From assembly GCA_001599755.1 (NCBI GenBank), contig BCHX01000006.1:3521336-3585335 (forward strand): a stretch of DNA of 64,000 bases, in the 5' to 3' direction. The stretch comes from Gliomastix tumulicola (Eukaryota > Ascomycota > Sordariomycetes > Hypocreales > Bionectriaceae). The notes below the pieces were generated by a model. The model did no database searches and had not been told where the DNA came from. It worked only from the letters and a program-made list of their open reading frames with translations. The number at the start of each line of letters is the position of its first letter. Position 1 is the first letter of the stretch. Below, piece by piece: positions 44,658 to 56,289 of this stretch. Both the position numbers and the translations under genes were made by a program.

Positions 44658-45410
44658 ATGGCACCGGCCTTCAAGCCCGCGCTCATCGTCGTCGACTTCC
44701 AGGAGGACTTCTGTCCGCCCGTGAGTACCCGACCATTCATCTATTCACCCAACCTCACCCTTTCCCAGGCTAACTCTCATTATCAGAGCGGCTCGCTCGC
44801 CGTGCCGGAAGGCCGTGACATAGCTCCGACAGTCAACGCCCTCCTCGAGCTTCCCTTCCCCATGAAACTCGCCACCCGCGACTGGCACCCGCCCGACCAC
44901 GTCTCCTTCGCCTCCAACCACCCGGACAAACCGCCGCCCTTCACGTCATCTACTACCATCGCCCATCCAGACAATCCATCGGAAACCTACGAGACGACTC
45001 TCTGGCCCGACCACTGCATCGCCAACACCCACGGCTCGCAGCTCGTCCCCGAGCTCAACGCCGACCGCCTCCAGCTGACCCTGGATAAGGGCCAGGACCC
45101 GACGCTCGAGATGTACTCGGCCTTCTACGACCCGTTCCGCATCCAGCAATCGGGGCTGTCGATGCTGCTCCGCATCAACGGCTTCACGCACGTCTTCATC
45201 GTCGGGCTGGCGGCCGACTACTGCGTCAAGGCCACGGCGGAGCACGCCCAGGAGGAAGGGTACGAGACGTACATCGTGGAGGAGGGGACGAGGGCTGTGA
45301 GTCCGGAGAAGTGGCCTGAGGTGAGGAAGGGGCTGGTGAGCAAGGGCATCAAGATTGTCTCCTTGGAGGGGGAAGAGGTGGACAGGGTTCGAGAGCTGCC
45401 TGAGCGGTGA
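44658..45410 (+). CDS. PNC1: Nicotinamidase (isochorismatase fold)
   Basis: Two exons (44658-44720, 44787-45410) give 228 residues. The enzyme hydrolyses nicotinamide to nicotinate and ammonia in NAD+ salvage. The catalytic triad can be read as Asp13 (VVDFQEDF), Lys122 (TLDKGQD) and Cys167 (GLAADYCVKAT), and the metal ligands as Asp53, His55 (RDWHPPDH) and His97 (WPDHC), with spacing very like the yeast enzyme. The intron of 66 nt is a multiple of three and has no stop; removing it restores the uninterrupted PPSGSLAVPEG segment of the family. Cytosolic or nuclear, no signal peptide. Confidence 0.93.
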   Translation: MAPAFKPALIVVDFQEDFCPPVSTRPFIYSPNLTLSQANSHYQSGSLAVPEGRDIAPTVNALLELPFPMKLATRDWHPPDHVSFASNHPDKPPPFTSSTTIAHPDNPSETYETTLWPDHCIANTHGSQLVPELNADRLQLTLDKGQDPTLEMYSAFYDPFRIQQSGLSMLLRINGFTHVFIVGLAADYCVKATAEHAQEEGYETYIVEEGTRAVSPEKWPEVRKGLVSKGIKIVSLEGEEVDRVRELPER

Positions 45411-45845
45411 AGCCTGTCAATGACCTGCCATTGGATTTGAGTAAGAATGATGGATACTAGCAAATCACTGATCTAGTTGCTGACTATATATCATGGGCAC
45501 GGATGTTGGGTATGACGATTTATCATAATCCCTTTCTCTTGTCGACTAAGGTCGCATTGTTAGCACAGAAACCAAGATAGGCAGTTCGTGAAGCATGCCC
45601 CCCCCCCAATGCCTGTACCGCCCTCCGAGGCATTTTCTACAGACATTTCTTCGTACTGAAACCTCCATAGGTCTGCCTAGGCTTAAGGAGCCTGTTGCTC
45701 TCGAAGGAGATGCAGTAACTCTAGGGTAGCTAGATATTGAGGCTTGGGGCGGGGACATGACGATATCGGCGTTTGGTTCGATTTCCTCCCTCCAACAAAC
45801 ACACTCTTCTCGTCCCACGCAAGAAACCGCTGCCACTCATCCAGA
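45411..45845. other. Intergenic with a C run
   Basis: Short gap between two plus-strand genes; a run of about ten C lies near 45598-45607. Nothing coding seen. Confidence 0.5.
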
Positions 45846-46574
45846 ATGTCCATCTCCCTGAGAAAATACATCCGCTGGCTCCCAGACGACGCCAGCGAGC
45901 CAACATCCACCATCGTCGTCACGTCCCCCAACCGCCGCTTCGTCGATATCCGCGTCACCAAGCCCCTCCCCGAGTCTTCATCCGCTCCTCCGCTCCCTCT
46001 GGACCGTCTGGACTGGGCCATCGCCGGCACATCTTCGTCATGGCTCCGAGACGACGGCCAGGGCGGCCAAGTGTCCCGCGGCCAGTGGCGCCACTGGGTC
46101 GACTCGCGTACGACGAAGCCCGAGGACGCGACGGATGAGGGCGACAACTATCCCCAGGAGGACGGGACCACGCTCGAGAAGGGCGCCATGGTGAATCCCG
46201 CCACGGGAAGGGAGACGGAGTATGAAGAAGTGTGGATCGACGTCGAACCTGCGAGTACGCTCCCGAATACCGCGGCTCAGTTCGTCGTGATACAGACGAC
46301 TGGAGATGCGGAGGATGGTACGAGAGGATCTGTGGTGCGCGTGGGACATATCTCGCAGGGCTTCATCAGACGAGGGGACAGCATGCTGGCGGAGAGGTGG
46401 GAATGGAGTGCCGAGAAGGGCTGGGAGAGGACGGTTGTAGTGAGCCACGGCGATGGCTTGGCCTTGCCAGTAGGGGAGGCTCTCAAGGAGGGATCTGATC
46501 TTCCCGACGTTGGTGAGAAGATTGAAACTGGTGGGCTAAAGTGGGAGGTCATAGAAAAGAGCAAGGCTGAATAA
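45846..46574 (+). CDS. HRI1: HRI1-family protein
   Basis: A single exon of 242 residues, in-frame ATG chosen at MSISLRKYIRWLPDD; an upstream ATG at 45744 adds only a leader-like sequence. It has the marks of the HRI1 family: RRFVDIRV near the start, LDWAIAGTSSSW, a WVDSRT segment in the middle, VGHISQGFIRRGD and the closing GGLKWEVIEKSKAE. The yeast member is a lipocalin-like beta-barrel protein that binds Hrr25 casein kinase and Sec72; its function is poorly known. The length is close to the yeast protein. Tail to tail with the O-methyltransferase gene (78 bp apart). Confidence 0.85.
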   Translation: MSISLRKYIRWLPDDASEPTSTIVVTSPNRRFVDIRVTKPLPESSSAPPLPLDRLDWAIAGTSSSWLRDDGQGGQVSRGQWRHWVDSRTTKPEDATDEGDNYPQEDGTTLEKGAMVNPATGRETEYEEVWIDVEPASTLPNTAAQFVVIQTTGDAEDGTRGSVVRVGHISQGFIRRGDSMLAERWEWSAEKGWERTVVVSHGDGLALPVGEALKEGSDLPDVGEKIETGGLKWEVIEKSKAE

Positions 46575-46652
46575 TCTTGAGCAAGGGTATACTAGACGAA
46601 ATCCAATGCCCCTTTACTTCCTTCCACGTCTGAGTCAGACGTCCTGGTCCCG

Positions 46653-48120
46653 TCACTCTGCAAGCTCACACTCAATCAGGCTCTCCGCCCCGTTCCTCGC
46701 CGTATATATCTCGACAATCCTCAAGCCCGCGCTCGTCATCAGCTCCGTCCAGTTCTCCCGCGTCCGCTCCCGCGAGCCGAGCAGCGCCATCATCATGATA
46801 TCCAGCGCGGTGGCCTCCCACTGAGCTCCGACATCTGGCAACACATGCTCGTTGGCCAGAAGCCGCGAGTAGCCTGGCTTCATGGCCGCCTTGATGTTCG
46901 AGAGGATCTTCCGGCACGCCTCATCGGGCCAGTTGTGCAGGACCGAGTGCACGAAATATGACCTTGCCCCTGGACAGATGTCAGCATAACCTACCTCTCC
47001 CAAAGACACCTGGCTGGACGATACGTACCCTTCACTGGCTGTTCGGTGAAAAAGTCGTACGCCATGCGCTCAATCCTCTCGTCCAGCTTCTGAATCCGGC
47101 CAATCACGGCAGGCAGATCTTGCAGGATGAGGCGGCCTGGGAGGTCGGGGTGCTTCCGATACAGCTCCTCCAGGTCATGCCCAACAGAGCTACTGATATC
47201 CACGAGCATGGCGTCCACGTCTGTGCAGTCAAACCCCTCGATCAGCCTCTCTTTGACCAGGTAGAAGCCCTCATCCATCCACGACGGGCGGCCCTGATGG
47301 TATCCGCCCATGTGGAAGTTGAACTGCTCGCCGTAGGGCGGATGAGCCTGCAGGTACTCAAACAAGTTGAGATCAGTTTTGTAGGCGAGCTGGTAGGGCC
47401 CGTCTGCAGGGTTATCGGGCGTCTTCCAGTCGTTCTGCTCGGCCCAGACGTGAAACTGCTCCATGGCCGCAAAAAGGGCCCCTGAGCTGTGTCTTGTCAG
47501 CAATCAGTTTGGTTGGAGAATCATGGTTACGTACAAGCACGGGTAGCTCTGACCGATGACGGGAACGGCCATAGCCTTGGTGAAGTTTGTCCGCTCGTAG
47601 ACGTCGGCTTCGAGCTCTCTGAGGTATCCCATGGAGGCGAGATGACGCATCATACGTGCTGGAGAAGTCAGATTCAGTGGTTGATGGGCCGGGAGAAGGA
47701 CATACAAAGCATCGGCGGGTCGATGTCTTTAGCCTTGGCTACCTCGGCCGCCTTGAAGGGACCGTCGTGCTCAGCAAGATACTCCCACACGCCCTTCTGC
47801 GTCCCAGAAGCGAGGGCACAGATCACACTTGGCTATAGAGACAGTCAGTCAGTCAGTCAAATGCTGGGTACACTGAGGAGAGAAAGCCGTACCTGTGCCC
47901 AGCAGTGTCGGATCATGGTCTCGCGAGGTGTCTCGAGGGCCTTCCATAGCGTTCTCGCTTTCAGCTGCAGCCTCAGCCGGAGCTCCTCGCTTTGGTTGGC
48001 CAAGAAGGCAGGCCCAAGAGCACTGAGCCCCTCAATGAGCGCCGATACATTGTCTGGGTCTGTGGCTGAAGTGATGGAGACCTCATGGGTGGTGTCGTTG
48101 GTCGCTTTGGCCATGTTCAT
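46653..48120 (-). CDS. O-methyltransferase (COMT type), SAM-binding motif altered
   Basis: Five exons (48120-47893, 47832-47706, 47658-47535, 47486-47029, 46969-46653) join in phase to 417 residues. An N-terminal dimerisation/winged-helix half (DPPMLSRMMRHLASMGYL) precedes a Rossmann methyltransferase domain, as in fungal secondary-metabolite and plant caffeate-type O-methyltransferases. The catalytic His is His324 in HSVLHNWPDE. The glycine-rich SAM loop, usually VDVGGGxGH, reads VDISSSVGH, with three glycines replaced by serine, while the following HPDLPGRLILQDLPAVI is standard. SAM binding may therefore be weak or lost. No PKS, NRPS or terpene gene is within reach in this window, so substrate is unknown. 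Confidence 0.88.
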
Positions 48121-48221
48121 TTTCTGTCTTCGGCTCTTTACCTAGGATTTAGTCAAAATAATAAAGTGCGTTCTCCTACGAACGAAATCAAGGATGTCAA
48201 CGGGACCTTCGGCCGAGGAGC

Positions 48222-48228
48222 TTTATAT
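48222..48228 (-). promoter_or_regulatory. TATA box of the O-methyltransferase gene
   Basis: CATATAAA on the minus strand, about 105 bp before the ATG. Confidence 0.45.
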
Positions 48229-49028
48229 GTGGCGGAAGTGTAAGACATAGGATGTGCCGTGTCACAACAGCGGACACAGACCAAGACGGCAACTCGTCAT
48301 ACTGGGGACAGCCACCAGTGAAACGGCAGCATCACTGGCTGTTATCTTCTTGGCAACGGCAGTTCAAATGCCTCAAGATGAGGGGGAAGACGTCTCGGCC
48401 CCCAGCGTGGAAATGCAATTGCTATCAAGACATGACGAATCAGCGAGGCTGCCAGACCACCCTCCTCCAGTCTTGGCAATGCAACCCCCGACCTGCAGCC
48501 AATGTCGAGCGTTCCTATACGAACAACTTGCCTCTTTGTCCGGCTTTTGTCCGGATAGAGGTTGCATTCAGAGATAACACCTCCCCTTTCTGGCTGACTG
48601 CATGCGTGCTGGTTGTAACGAACACTTTTCTCGGAGCGACCGGGGTCGACCCCATATGATATCATTGATCCCAACAGCAAAAGAGGAGTTAATCTTTATG
48701 TAGGGAATCAAATTGACAAATAACACAACGATAGACACCTGACCAAAAGCCGAAGCTGACATCTGCCGGCTATGATGGGAGACAGACCATTGATAATCGC
48801 AGTAATGTAGTCGCCTTGCTTTCTTACGAGGTCAGTTTATCATAGGCCCTTCCACACTGATGCTGCACAGATCCTTGGATCCCAAGGAAAAGAGGTAGGC
48901 CCTGCGACATGGGAGCGGCGCTCACCCACTTACGCACCTTGTCGAGCTTAGATAGGGCAACCGCCCACCGCGCGCCAATCTTGTGCCTCGGCCACGACAC
49001 CAGTAGGCTGGATGAACGACGATCATGC
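48229..49028. other. Intergenic, no supported gene
   Basis: Frames such as 48252-48659 (+) have no family features. It lies between the O-methyltransferase promoter and the 3' end of the next minus-strand gene. Confidence 0.45.
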
Positions 49029-50609
49029 TCACGACGGAGTGGCCAGGACAGCGCCATTCGCGTGTCGACGTCTCGAGGAGATCCCAGGAGGCGTAGGGGC
49101 GGCGGTTGAGGTCTCGGCCAAGGTAATCAAGCAGATCGGAATAGGATCCTTGCGATGGTAGATCAGGATCTTTGCAGAGTATTCCCGCTCCTTGATCATC
49201 CTGTCCCCTGTGGCCTGCGCTTGAGGCAGAATGCGATCTCGCTGAAGAACCGTCAGAGCCTCTGCAGATTCGTCTCATGAGAAGGCGCCACGCCACAGTC
49301 CGTGTGTTTGGGTAGATACTGACCTTTTCTTCAAATCGTTGGAGGATCTCAATCTGCCGAGCATGGACAATCTCAAGACTAGAGAGCAAGATGAACGTCG
49401 TGAGGCAGATCTCGTACCAATGCTTCCCATTTTTTTCGGAAATCATCAAACTCTCGAGGCGCCCTGCGATGAGCTTCATTTGGCCCAGCATGTAGCGGAT
49501 GGCGAGGTAATCCATCTGGCAGTCAAGCACCGCAGGGACAGGATACTTTCCGCCGACGCAGACCAGAGGATCGTCGAAGTAGGGAAGATCAAGCACATTC
49601 GGCCCGGTCATGGTCATTCTTGTGCGCGAGAAGTAGCTGGCTGCCCGGATATTCATCGCCATCGAGACGGCGGAGTCCTGATTGTTCCAGTGTGTCAGCT
49701 TAGGTGTTCACCACTTCGCGTCCTACTCCGAGATTGCTAACGTACCTTGTGCTTAACACTAAACCGCGTGGCCTCGGCCAAACCCAGTCGAAGAAGCTCG
49801 TCAGAGACACCATGTAAGCTCTCGTCTAGCAGAGCTGCTCTGCAAGTGCCAAGGTAGACGGCCATTGCCTTCAAGTTCGTATCGAGATTGTCCTACAGCC
49901 ATTCCCGACGTCAGTAGCTATCATCCATCACCTCGTAGCACATATCCCTCTCCTCGCGCCCTGTTCCAGATCTCGGTGGGAGAGCAAGAAAGCCGACGGA
50001 CGACTTACATCGCAGGCAGGGCCCGACTCGCTCGACCGACATGGCATTGTTGTGGCCCAGGTCCATCATTCTCTTTCCCTCGCTGGCGTTTGAGGGGACA
50101 CTGGAGCTAGAATTCAGTGCTGATGTGGTCGAAACTGTTGATGGGGCGCCACAGGAAGACTGCTCAAGTAGGGTCTGTTCGATTGCCTTGGTCTCCGTGT
50201 GGCTGCTGTCTGCAGAGCCCTGAATCTCAGAAGTGACGGACGGAGAAGCCCCCGACAATATGTCCCCCCGCGTGCCAACGGGTGTGTCGTCGACTGACCA
50301 CGTCTGCTCACCCGAAGGGGTGACAGGAGGTGAATATCCCGCGGAGGTGGCAGAGGGTCCATGAGCAGGGGTCAGAATCGCATAAGAGCCGTCCGTCGTG
50401 CTCGAGCTCTCAGCGTCGCCGAGTTTCCGTCGCCCTAGCGCTGTCAGAATGTCAGTAAACAAGTCATGGCTGTCCGACTCTGCATCGAGTGCTGCGTTTG
50501 GGACTTCACCTATGACCTCGTGCATAGTTGTGTCCCATCCCCAAGAGCAATCCTCAGGAAAGGGTGTCTCGGTCGCACAAGTAGCGTTGATCCGATCTTC
50601 GTTGTCCAT
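49029..50609 (-). CDS. Regulator-like fungal protein with a degenerate zinc cluster
   Basis: Secure exons are 50609-50009, 49892-49746, 49677-49324 and 49259-49029; a 29-nt exon near 49932-49960 is needed to keep phase. The product is roughly 400-440 residues. The N-terminal 190 residues are Ser/Thr-rich and acidic with DDTPVG and TPSGEQTWS stretches, then comes MSVERVGPCLR, the start of the CLRC-type zinc binuclear cluster seen in a large fungal family of putative transcription regulators. The following cysteines are not present: the small exon reads WREERDMCYE. The C-terminal half has helices such as NLKAMAVYLGTCRAALL and YEICLTTFILLSSLEIVHARQ, typical of that family's uncharacterised domain. 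It may be a non-DNA-binding relative or a mis-modelled junction. The acceptor of the last exon is the second of two tandem AGs. Confidence 0.6.
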
Positions 50610-51249
50610 AGCTAGACTCAATGTGCTGTGTAGTGGTACAATTGAAAAAGCAATATTCGGCGGGTAGTGGCAGACCTTAAGCAACAATCTCTGGCAGGCA
50701 TCATTTAAGTAAATAACAGATGAAGGGCAATCACTGTTAGGAAGAGGTGAATCGTGTGAGGAAAGCAATCAAGGCAGGACTGAATGACGAGCTGAAACAC
50801 CTCAGATAGTACGACATGCTACAGCAGGTTGATTTGGGGAATGACCAGGGAGCTTTGAGCTGTCCTTCCTGCGTCTCCAGTAGCAGATGCTCCAGACAAG
50901 ATTGATCACAGGCAAGCGGGGATGTCATCGCGGGTGAAGGCCATCCCACGGAAGAATAAATCAGGTGAATGCGTGCAGGAAACAGATAAAGATGGTGAGA
51001 TTTCGTATGCTGACCGTATAATTACAAGATAATAAAGGGTCCTCCAAGCGATGTCAATCCTGCCAGCAGTCCAAGAACCATCGTGGCGAAGAGGACTAGG
51101 TTGCGTGGCCGGGACATCAGCAGAGTAGGAGAAGAATGACAGGAGCCATAGATATGAAGAAAAATGATAGAGAATGAAGGCACTATGGGAGGCATAAGCA
51201 TCCATCAAGGAGTCTATACCGACTACCAGGCCGTGGTTATATTTGACCA
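50610..51249. other. Intergenic, two minus-strand genes
   Basis: Promoter of the regulator-like gene and 3' end of the Ser/Pro-rich gene. No further exon recognised. Confidence 0.45.
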
Positions 51250-52232
51250 TCAAGGACGTTCGGGCGGCGAGCCTTCACGAGTGACCGTCTGGTTTGCCCG
51301 GACATCGAGCCTCCGACGGCGTGCCGAGCCCCGGGGGACTGGGGTGCTACTTAAACGTCAGCCAAGCCATACGCGGGGGGCAACACGCAGCGTGGCAGCA
51401 TCACAGATACGTACGCTCCTTGTGATCGACCGTCGGTGCGTGGGTCAACAGAGCCGACCTCCTGGTCACGGTCAATGTCCATAGGATCATCGACATGAGC
51501 CTCTACCGTCAACAGGACAGGCGATCCCATCACACCTTGCGTGGCTGGAGGCTGGCTCGTCGTGGTCGACCCGAAAGTGGGATCTGAGGACGCCATCGAT
51601 TCGGAGCCTGAGTCGTGTACGGCATGCCTGAAGCCGTTGCCCATCTGACGCGGTGACTCGACCAATCCCGACTGTGACGCGGTCGAGTCAGAGGTGGATG
51701 GACGACGGGTGTTGTCGTCCCTGGAAGTACGGTCAATCGACGACGAGCTTCTAAGGACACCACTCAACACGTGGGTGCCGCTGGGAATCCCCAGCGGAAT
51801 CAATTCATGCCTGCTGTAATCTGAGACATACCGCTCCATGGGTTCCCCCGACGACGACTCTGGCCGGGGAGAGGAGGACGGCGGTGTCGACGGGAGACGT
51901 GGTGGGCCCACGGGGCTCAGATCAGAGTCTGGCCCGGAGGCTTCGCCAGGGCATCGATCGTCATAAGGGGGGAGCGGGGGCACGGGAGGCCTGGAGGTCG
52001 AGTGCAGATTCAGACGGACAGTCCTAGATTGGTCTCTGAGTCATGTAAGCATATAATCGGGGTAGAATGGAGGAGGAGGGGGGAGCGAGGATGGAGGCGA
52101 CGAATACCTTTGAGGCGAGGGCAAATCCCCTTCCAGGCTGATAGTGCTTGTCCGACGTACGGGAACTGGAGTTCGCTCCCGAGCATCCTCTGGAGCACCT
52201 GCCGGGTGGCGAGAGTCGGGGTGGCGGTCCAT
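51250..52232 (-). CDS. Ser/Pro/Thr-rich, probably disordered hypothetical protein
   Basis: Three exons (52232-52108, 52023-51415, 51346-51250) join in phase to 276 residues, each junction with good sites (GTATTC/CTAG; GTACGT/TAG after a GGCTGAC branch site). The sequence is low in hydrophobic residues and rich in Pro, Ser, Asp and Arg, with PVPPLPPYDDRCPG, SSPRPESSSGEP and a basic tail RGSARRRRLDVRANQ. No domain, signal peptide or helix is evident. It is on the same strand as the regulator-like gene, 640 bp upstream of it. Function unknown; the consistent splicing is the main reason to call it a gene. Confidence 0.55.
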
Positions 52233-52405
52233 GATGGGCTTGTAACACAGGGCCTAAGGGGGTCCTATGGGCCACCAAGAGACTGGCGGAGAGGTAGATA
52301 TAGTAGGCAAAAGCGCAAAGTTCTATCGAGACTCGTCAGTAGTGGATGGTCTGCAAAACATCGACATCTAGCTCGGAAGAAGGGGGGAGAGCTGGAGGTT
52401 TATAT

Positions 52406-52450
52406 GGTCTGACTGGACTGGACTAGACTGGACTGGATGGGATGGGACTG
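52406..52450. repeat. Degenerate (ACTGG)n tandem repeat
   Basis: About eight imperfect pentamer units reading ACTGG, ACTAG, ATGGG in non-coding DNA. Confidence 0.6.
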
Positions 52451-55253
52451 GCCAGCCCTGGCTTGCCCTCGGACTGTGATTTGGGCCACGTCCCCCGAGT
52501 CACATCATCCCTCCTCAAGCCCACTGCAGCAAGCCTGCAGCAACCTTGCCATGCCGCGACTTGCCATGCAGTTACCATTGTCCTGGAATTGTCAGTCAAC
52601 GTGGCATGAGAGCGGGGAGGTTTGCAAAAGGGGCAGGCCGTAGGCGTAGGAAGTCCGGAGCAGGATCCTAGTGGCCTGCTCCCCGGTTCATGGAGGAGGT
52701 GTTGCTAATGTTGGAAAGCTACCCATGGTCAATTTTCTCACCTGGCGGCTAAGGGGAGGAGGGGAGGGGATGGATGGCGGGCAGATCAGGTGAAAAATTC
52801 TCTCTCGTCCTCCTCCCCGGCAGGACGCCTTATGGCGAACCATTGTGCAGGGAAATGATTATCTGCAGCAGCGGGGGTCGGGGGCGGACGCCTTGTCTGG
52901 AATCCACCCAGCCAGTTCGAGCGGACGCCCGTGATAGCGACTGGGCTTCAGCATCAGAGAACCAGGGGGGGTGACGTTAGGCGTGTGGAGAATATCCAAC
53001 CAGTTGGGTCGGCAATGAGGGTGCTTGAAGCCGGAACGCGTGGTGGCCCTGAGGTTGCCCTGACCGCTGCCCTACTTGTTGCCCTTGTTGCCCTTGTTGG
53101 TTCCCTGGTGGTGTCATGCAGCTCGTCCTCTTGGGACAGGTTGCATGATGGCTGCCAGGGGTAAGCCAGACCGCCGGATAGCGATGGCCAAGTGTCCCCG
53201 AGGCAGCGGCTCTGGTGAAGGGGGCTTTCCAAATATGGTCAGTCAGGGCCCCTCCTCCCTGCAGTGTGTCTGCCTCACGAGTCCCAGGTCGGGTTTGAGG
53301 CTGTCGTGAAGCCCATGTTGTCCGGCTGGCTCTCCGCCGTCATTTTCGGCCTCGCCTTGGAGGGCTGACAACGGCGTGGGACGTGGAAATTCCTTAAATC
53401 AGTTGGCTGAATCCAAAACACGCGGGGTATGAGGCAAATGAGAATCATCAAAGGAGCGTGGTGGTTGCAGGATCCTTCAGTTGAGCAGCAGCCCGCAGCA
53501 GCAGCAGCCAAGATGTGCGAGGGCGTGATCGGCGGCTTTGGTCATTTCGGCCGGCCTCGACAAGGAGGGCGCAAAGGAGCGCAAACCAGAGGTGTGTGTG
53601 TGCGTGTGTCCACCGCCTTACGAGGCGGAAACATGTGTAACGCGGGAACATGGGCCTGATTATCAAAGCATTGGTAACTTCGGGCCATTCAGACCAGCTG
53701 GACAACAGCGATGGGGAGATCAGCAATCTCGGCATACTCGTAATGCTGGACCAGAGTAGCATTGGGCAATATTAAAACCGCGGTGGGAGTGAGATGACTT
53801 CCACTAGCTGCATGCAAGCTGCAGGTGCTGTTTCAAGTGGCGTGCCCGCGAGTCCAATGGCATAGGCGTCGAGGACGCGGTGAGATGAACAGGTGATGAA
53901 ACCTGCAGCCAGGAGCAAGCAGCAAATAGGAGCCCCGACGGGTCGCGCGGGAGTCATCATCGGACGGTGGTTCGCATCGCATTCGCAGCGGAATGGCCGT
54001 GGACGTGGCCAGATGAGATTCCGGTGCTCCAGTGATTCCTGTCGTCTGCGCCGCACACAATTTCCGGGCGGTGTGCAACCAACAGACGAACCAACGGCGG
54101 CAGCAGGTTCCTGCAGCTGCAGGTGCTCGCTCGTGGAGATGGAGGGCACCTCATCATTAATTTCCCGGACACGTGTCTCGCAAGCTGACGGCGGCCGAGG
54201 GCGGTGAGCAAAGCGAAGCTGGTGTCCTGATTGGCGTGTGACGAGTGACGAGTGAGATGTGATGACGGACAGGCAGACAGTCTGGGGGATTCGGTGGCGC
54301 AATCGGTGGTGCTGGCAGGATTAGTGAGCAAACTGGACCTCGAGAGTGGTGTTTCAAGCACCAGGTAGCAGGCACGGAGGGTAGCGGATCGTCAGAGGCG
54401 ATTGGAATCCGATTACGAGACTCCTGTCGTGCATTCAGAATGGCAGGTTGATGAAATGGAAGGAAGAGCAAATTGAAGCAATTTTCGTCGACGTCCGTCG
54501 GGTAGAAATTGAAGGCCCAGCCGGAAGGTGCCATTGGGTGCACCTACCCTCTTTCCTTCGTGTGCTCTTACCCTATTCCATCATTCTTGCTGAGGAAGTT
54601 GCCGTCCGACGCGCCTTCTAATCCACAATCTTCCAGAATAATTTCTACTATCTGCTCGTACTTCGTATGTTATCATCTTCGGCCCGTTTCGACGCTCCTC
54701 CGACATCATCCATGGCCGTTGTATCCTATTGGATGTGTGGCGTCGATGCCGGCTGGTCCCTCAGCTCCAGCCTCGGTTGCGACGGCCTGTGGCTGAGGCC
54801 CAAGCGACTGTCAGTCTGACCGGAGAATCGACCGGTTCATCGACGAATAGGCGGACGTATGAGAGGCCGAGAGATTGCCTTCTCGGCGTGCAATATCGGT
54901 GGTGGTCGACATTCTAGGTAGGTAGCAAGAGGAAGCCCGGCACACGACTATCGGCCCTTATCCATTGTCCCGGAGCGACTCGTCTCAATATCGGCGCCAA
55001 AAAGTCCGATCGTGGATCGGCCGACGCAAGCAGTGGTGGTACTCCGTATTAGAATGTGGACATTGTGATTTGTGAACCGTGGTCCTGGACGCTAACATCG
55101 GGAGTGACGGAAACGACGTCATGTAAACCCTGAATTCGATCCAGGTATTTCTTCATCGCGGCTGCTCCAAGTTTTCTCGTGCGACCATAGCTACTACTTA
55201 CGTCTCTGAGTCAATTGAATATACCGTCCTTTTCCTTACTCTCCTCTCGTCTT

Positions 55254-55272
55254 GATAGATAGATAGATAGAT
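55254..55272. repeat. (GATA)n microsatellite in the phosphate-carrier leader
   Basis: Four to five GATA units 20-38 bp before the ATG of the phosphate carrier; likely within its 5' UTR. GATA motifs can bind GATA factors, but here simple-repeat origin is as likely. Confidence 0.7.
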
Positions 55273-55291
55273 CCCCTGCCATCTCTCAGCC

Positions 55292-56289
55292 ATGGCGCCC
55301 AGGTCTAGTGAACTGCCTGACTTTACCACCAGCGATTATGTCAAGTTCTTTGGCGCCGGCGCCCTCGCGGCCACATCTACTCATGGCGTGAGTGCCCTTG
55401 ACAGCCGTGATGACACCATATTCTAACGTCAAGACAGGCTGCCACGCCAATCGACGTCGTCAAGACCCGGATCCAGGTCGACGACGCACTCAAAGGCTAC
55501 AACATGATCCGCGCCGGCCGCACCATCGTCGCCAAAGAGGGCGCGTCCGCCCTGCTCACCGGCTTCGGTCCAACCGCCGTCGGCTACCTCGTCCAGGGCG
55601 GCAGCAAGTTCGCCGGCTACGAGTTCTTCAAGAAGCAGTACATCTCGCTCGCGGGCGGGCCCGATAGCGCCGTGCCCAAGCGCACCGCCATCTACCTATC
55701 CGCCAGCGCCACGGCCGAGTTCTTCGCGGACATCCTGCTCTGCCCGCTCGAGGCGACGCGCATCCGGCTCGTCTCGCAGCGCGGCTACGCCAACGGGCTG
55801 GCGTCCGGATTCGCGCGCATGGCGAGGGAGGAGGGCTTCCGCGGCTTCTACTCGGGCTTCGTGCCGCTGCTGTTCAAGCAGGTGCCCTTCGCCGTCGGCC
55901 AGTTCACGGTGCACGAGGCCGTCAACGAGGTGATATACCGCGCCATGGGCCCCGAGCGCAAGGCCAAGCTCACCAAGCTCGAGTCGACGGGCGTGGAGCT
56001 GACGTCGGGTCTTGCGGCTGGTGCTGCCGCCGCCGTGCTCTCCCACCCAGCCGACACGCTGCTCTCGGCCATCAACAAGGGCGCCGGGGACCCGAAGCAG
56101 GGCGCCACGAGCCGCATGTTCCAGCTGGCAAAGGAGTTTGGCCCTCTGAAGCTGCTGACGTCTGGCCTCGGTCCTCGACTGGTCATGACGTGCGGGCTGG
56201 TGTCGGGCCAGTTCGTCATCTACGCGCAGTGCAAGGCCTTCACGGGGGCGCCGCCGGGCATCGAGATTCACAAGGAGGAGTCGCTATGA
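55292..56289 (+). CDS. Mitochondrial phosphate carrier
   Basis: Two exons (55292-55387, 55438-56289) give 315 residues. A member of the SLC25 carrier family with three repeats: the first signature PIDVVKTRIQ directly after the intron, the second PLEATRIRLV, the third SHPADTLLSAIN. The match to phosphate carriers is in KFFGAGALAATSTHG, GFGPTAVGYLVQGGSKFAGYEFFKK and FYSGFVPLLFKQVPFAVGQF. The protein imports phosphate with protons across the inner mitochondrial membrane for ATP synthesis. The third signature lacks the usual Lys after Asp-x-x, as known for this subfamily. Fungi have MIR1- and PIC2-type paralogues; I cannot decide which from this sequence alone. Confidence 0.94.

Larger units (their letters stand above)
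52233..55291. other. 3 kb intergenic region with simple repeats
   Basis: No supported gene on either strand. Holds degenerate ACTGG repeats at 52406-52450, tandem GTTGCCCTT units near 53077-53100, a (TG)n-like tract near 53591-53606, and the GATA tract before the phosphate-carrier gene. Open frames such as 53772-54302 (-) look like chance. Confidence 0.45.
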
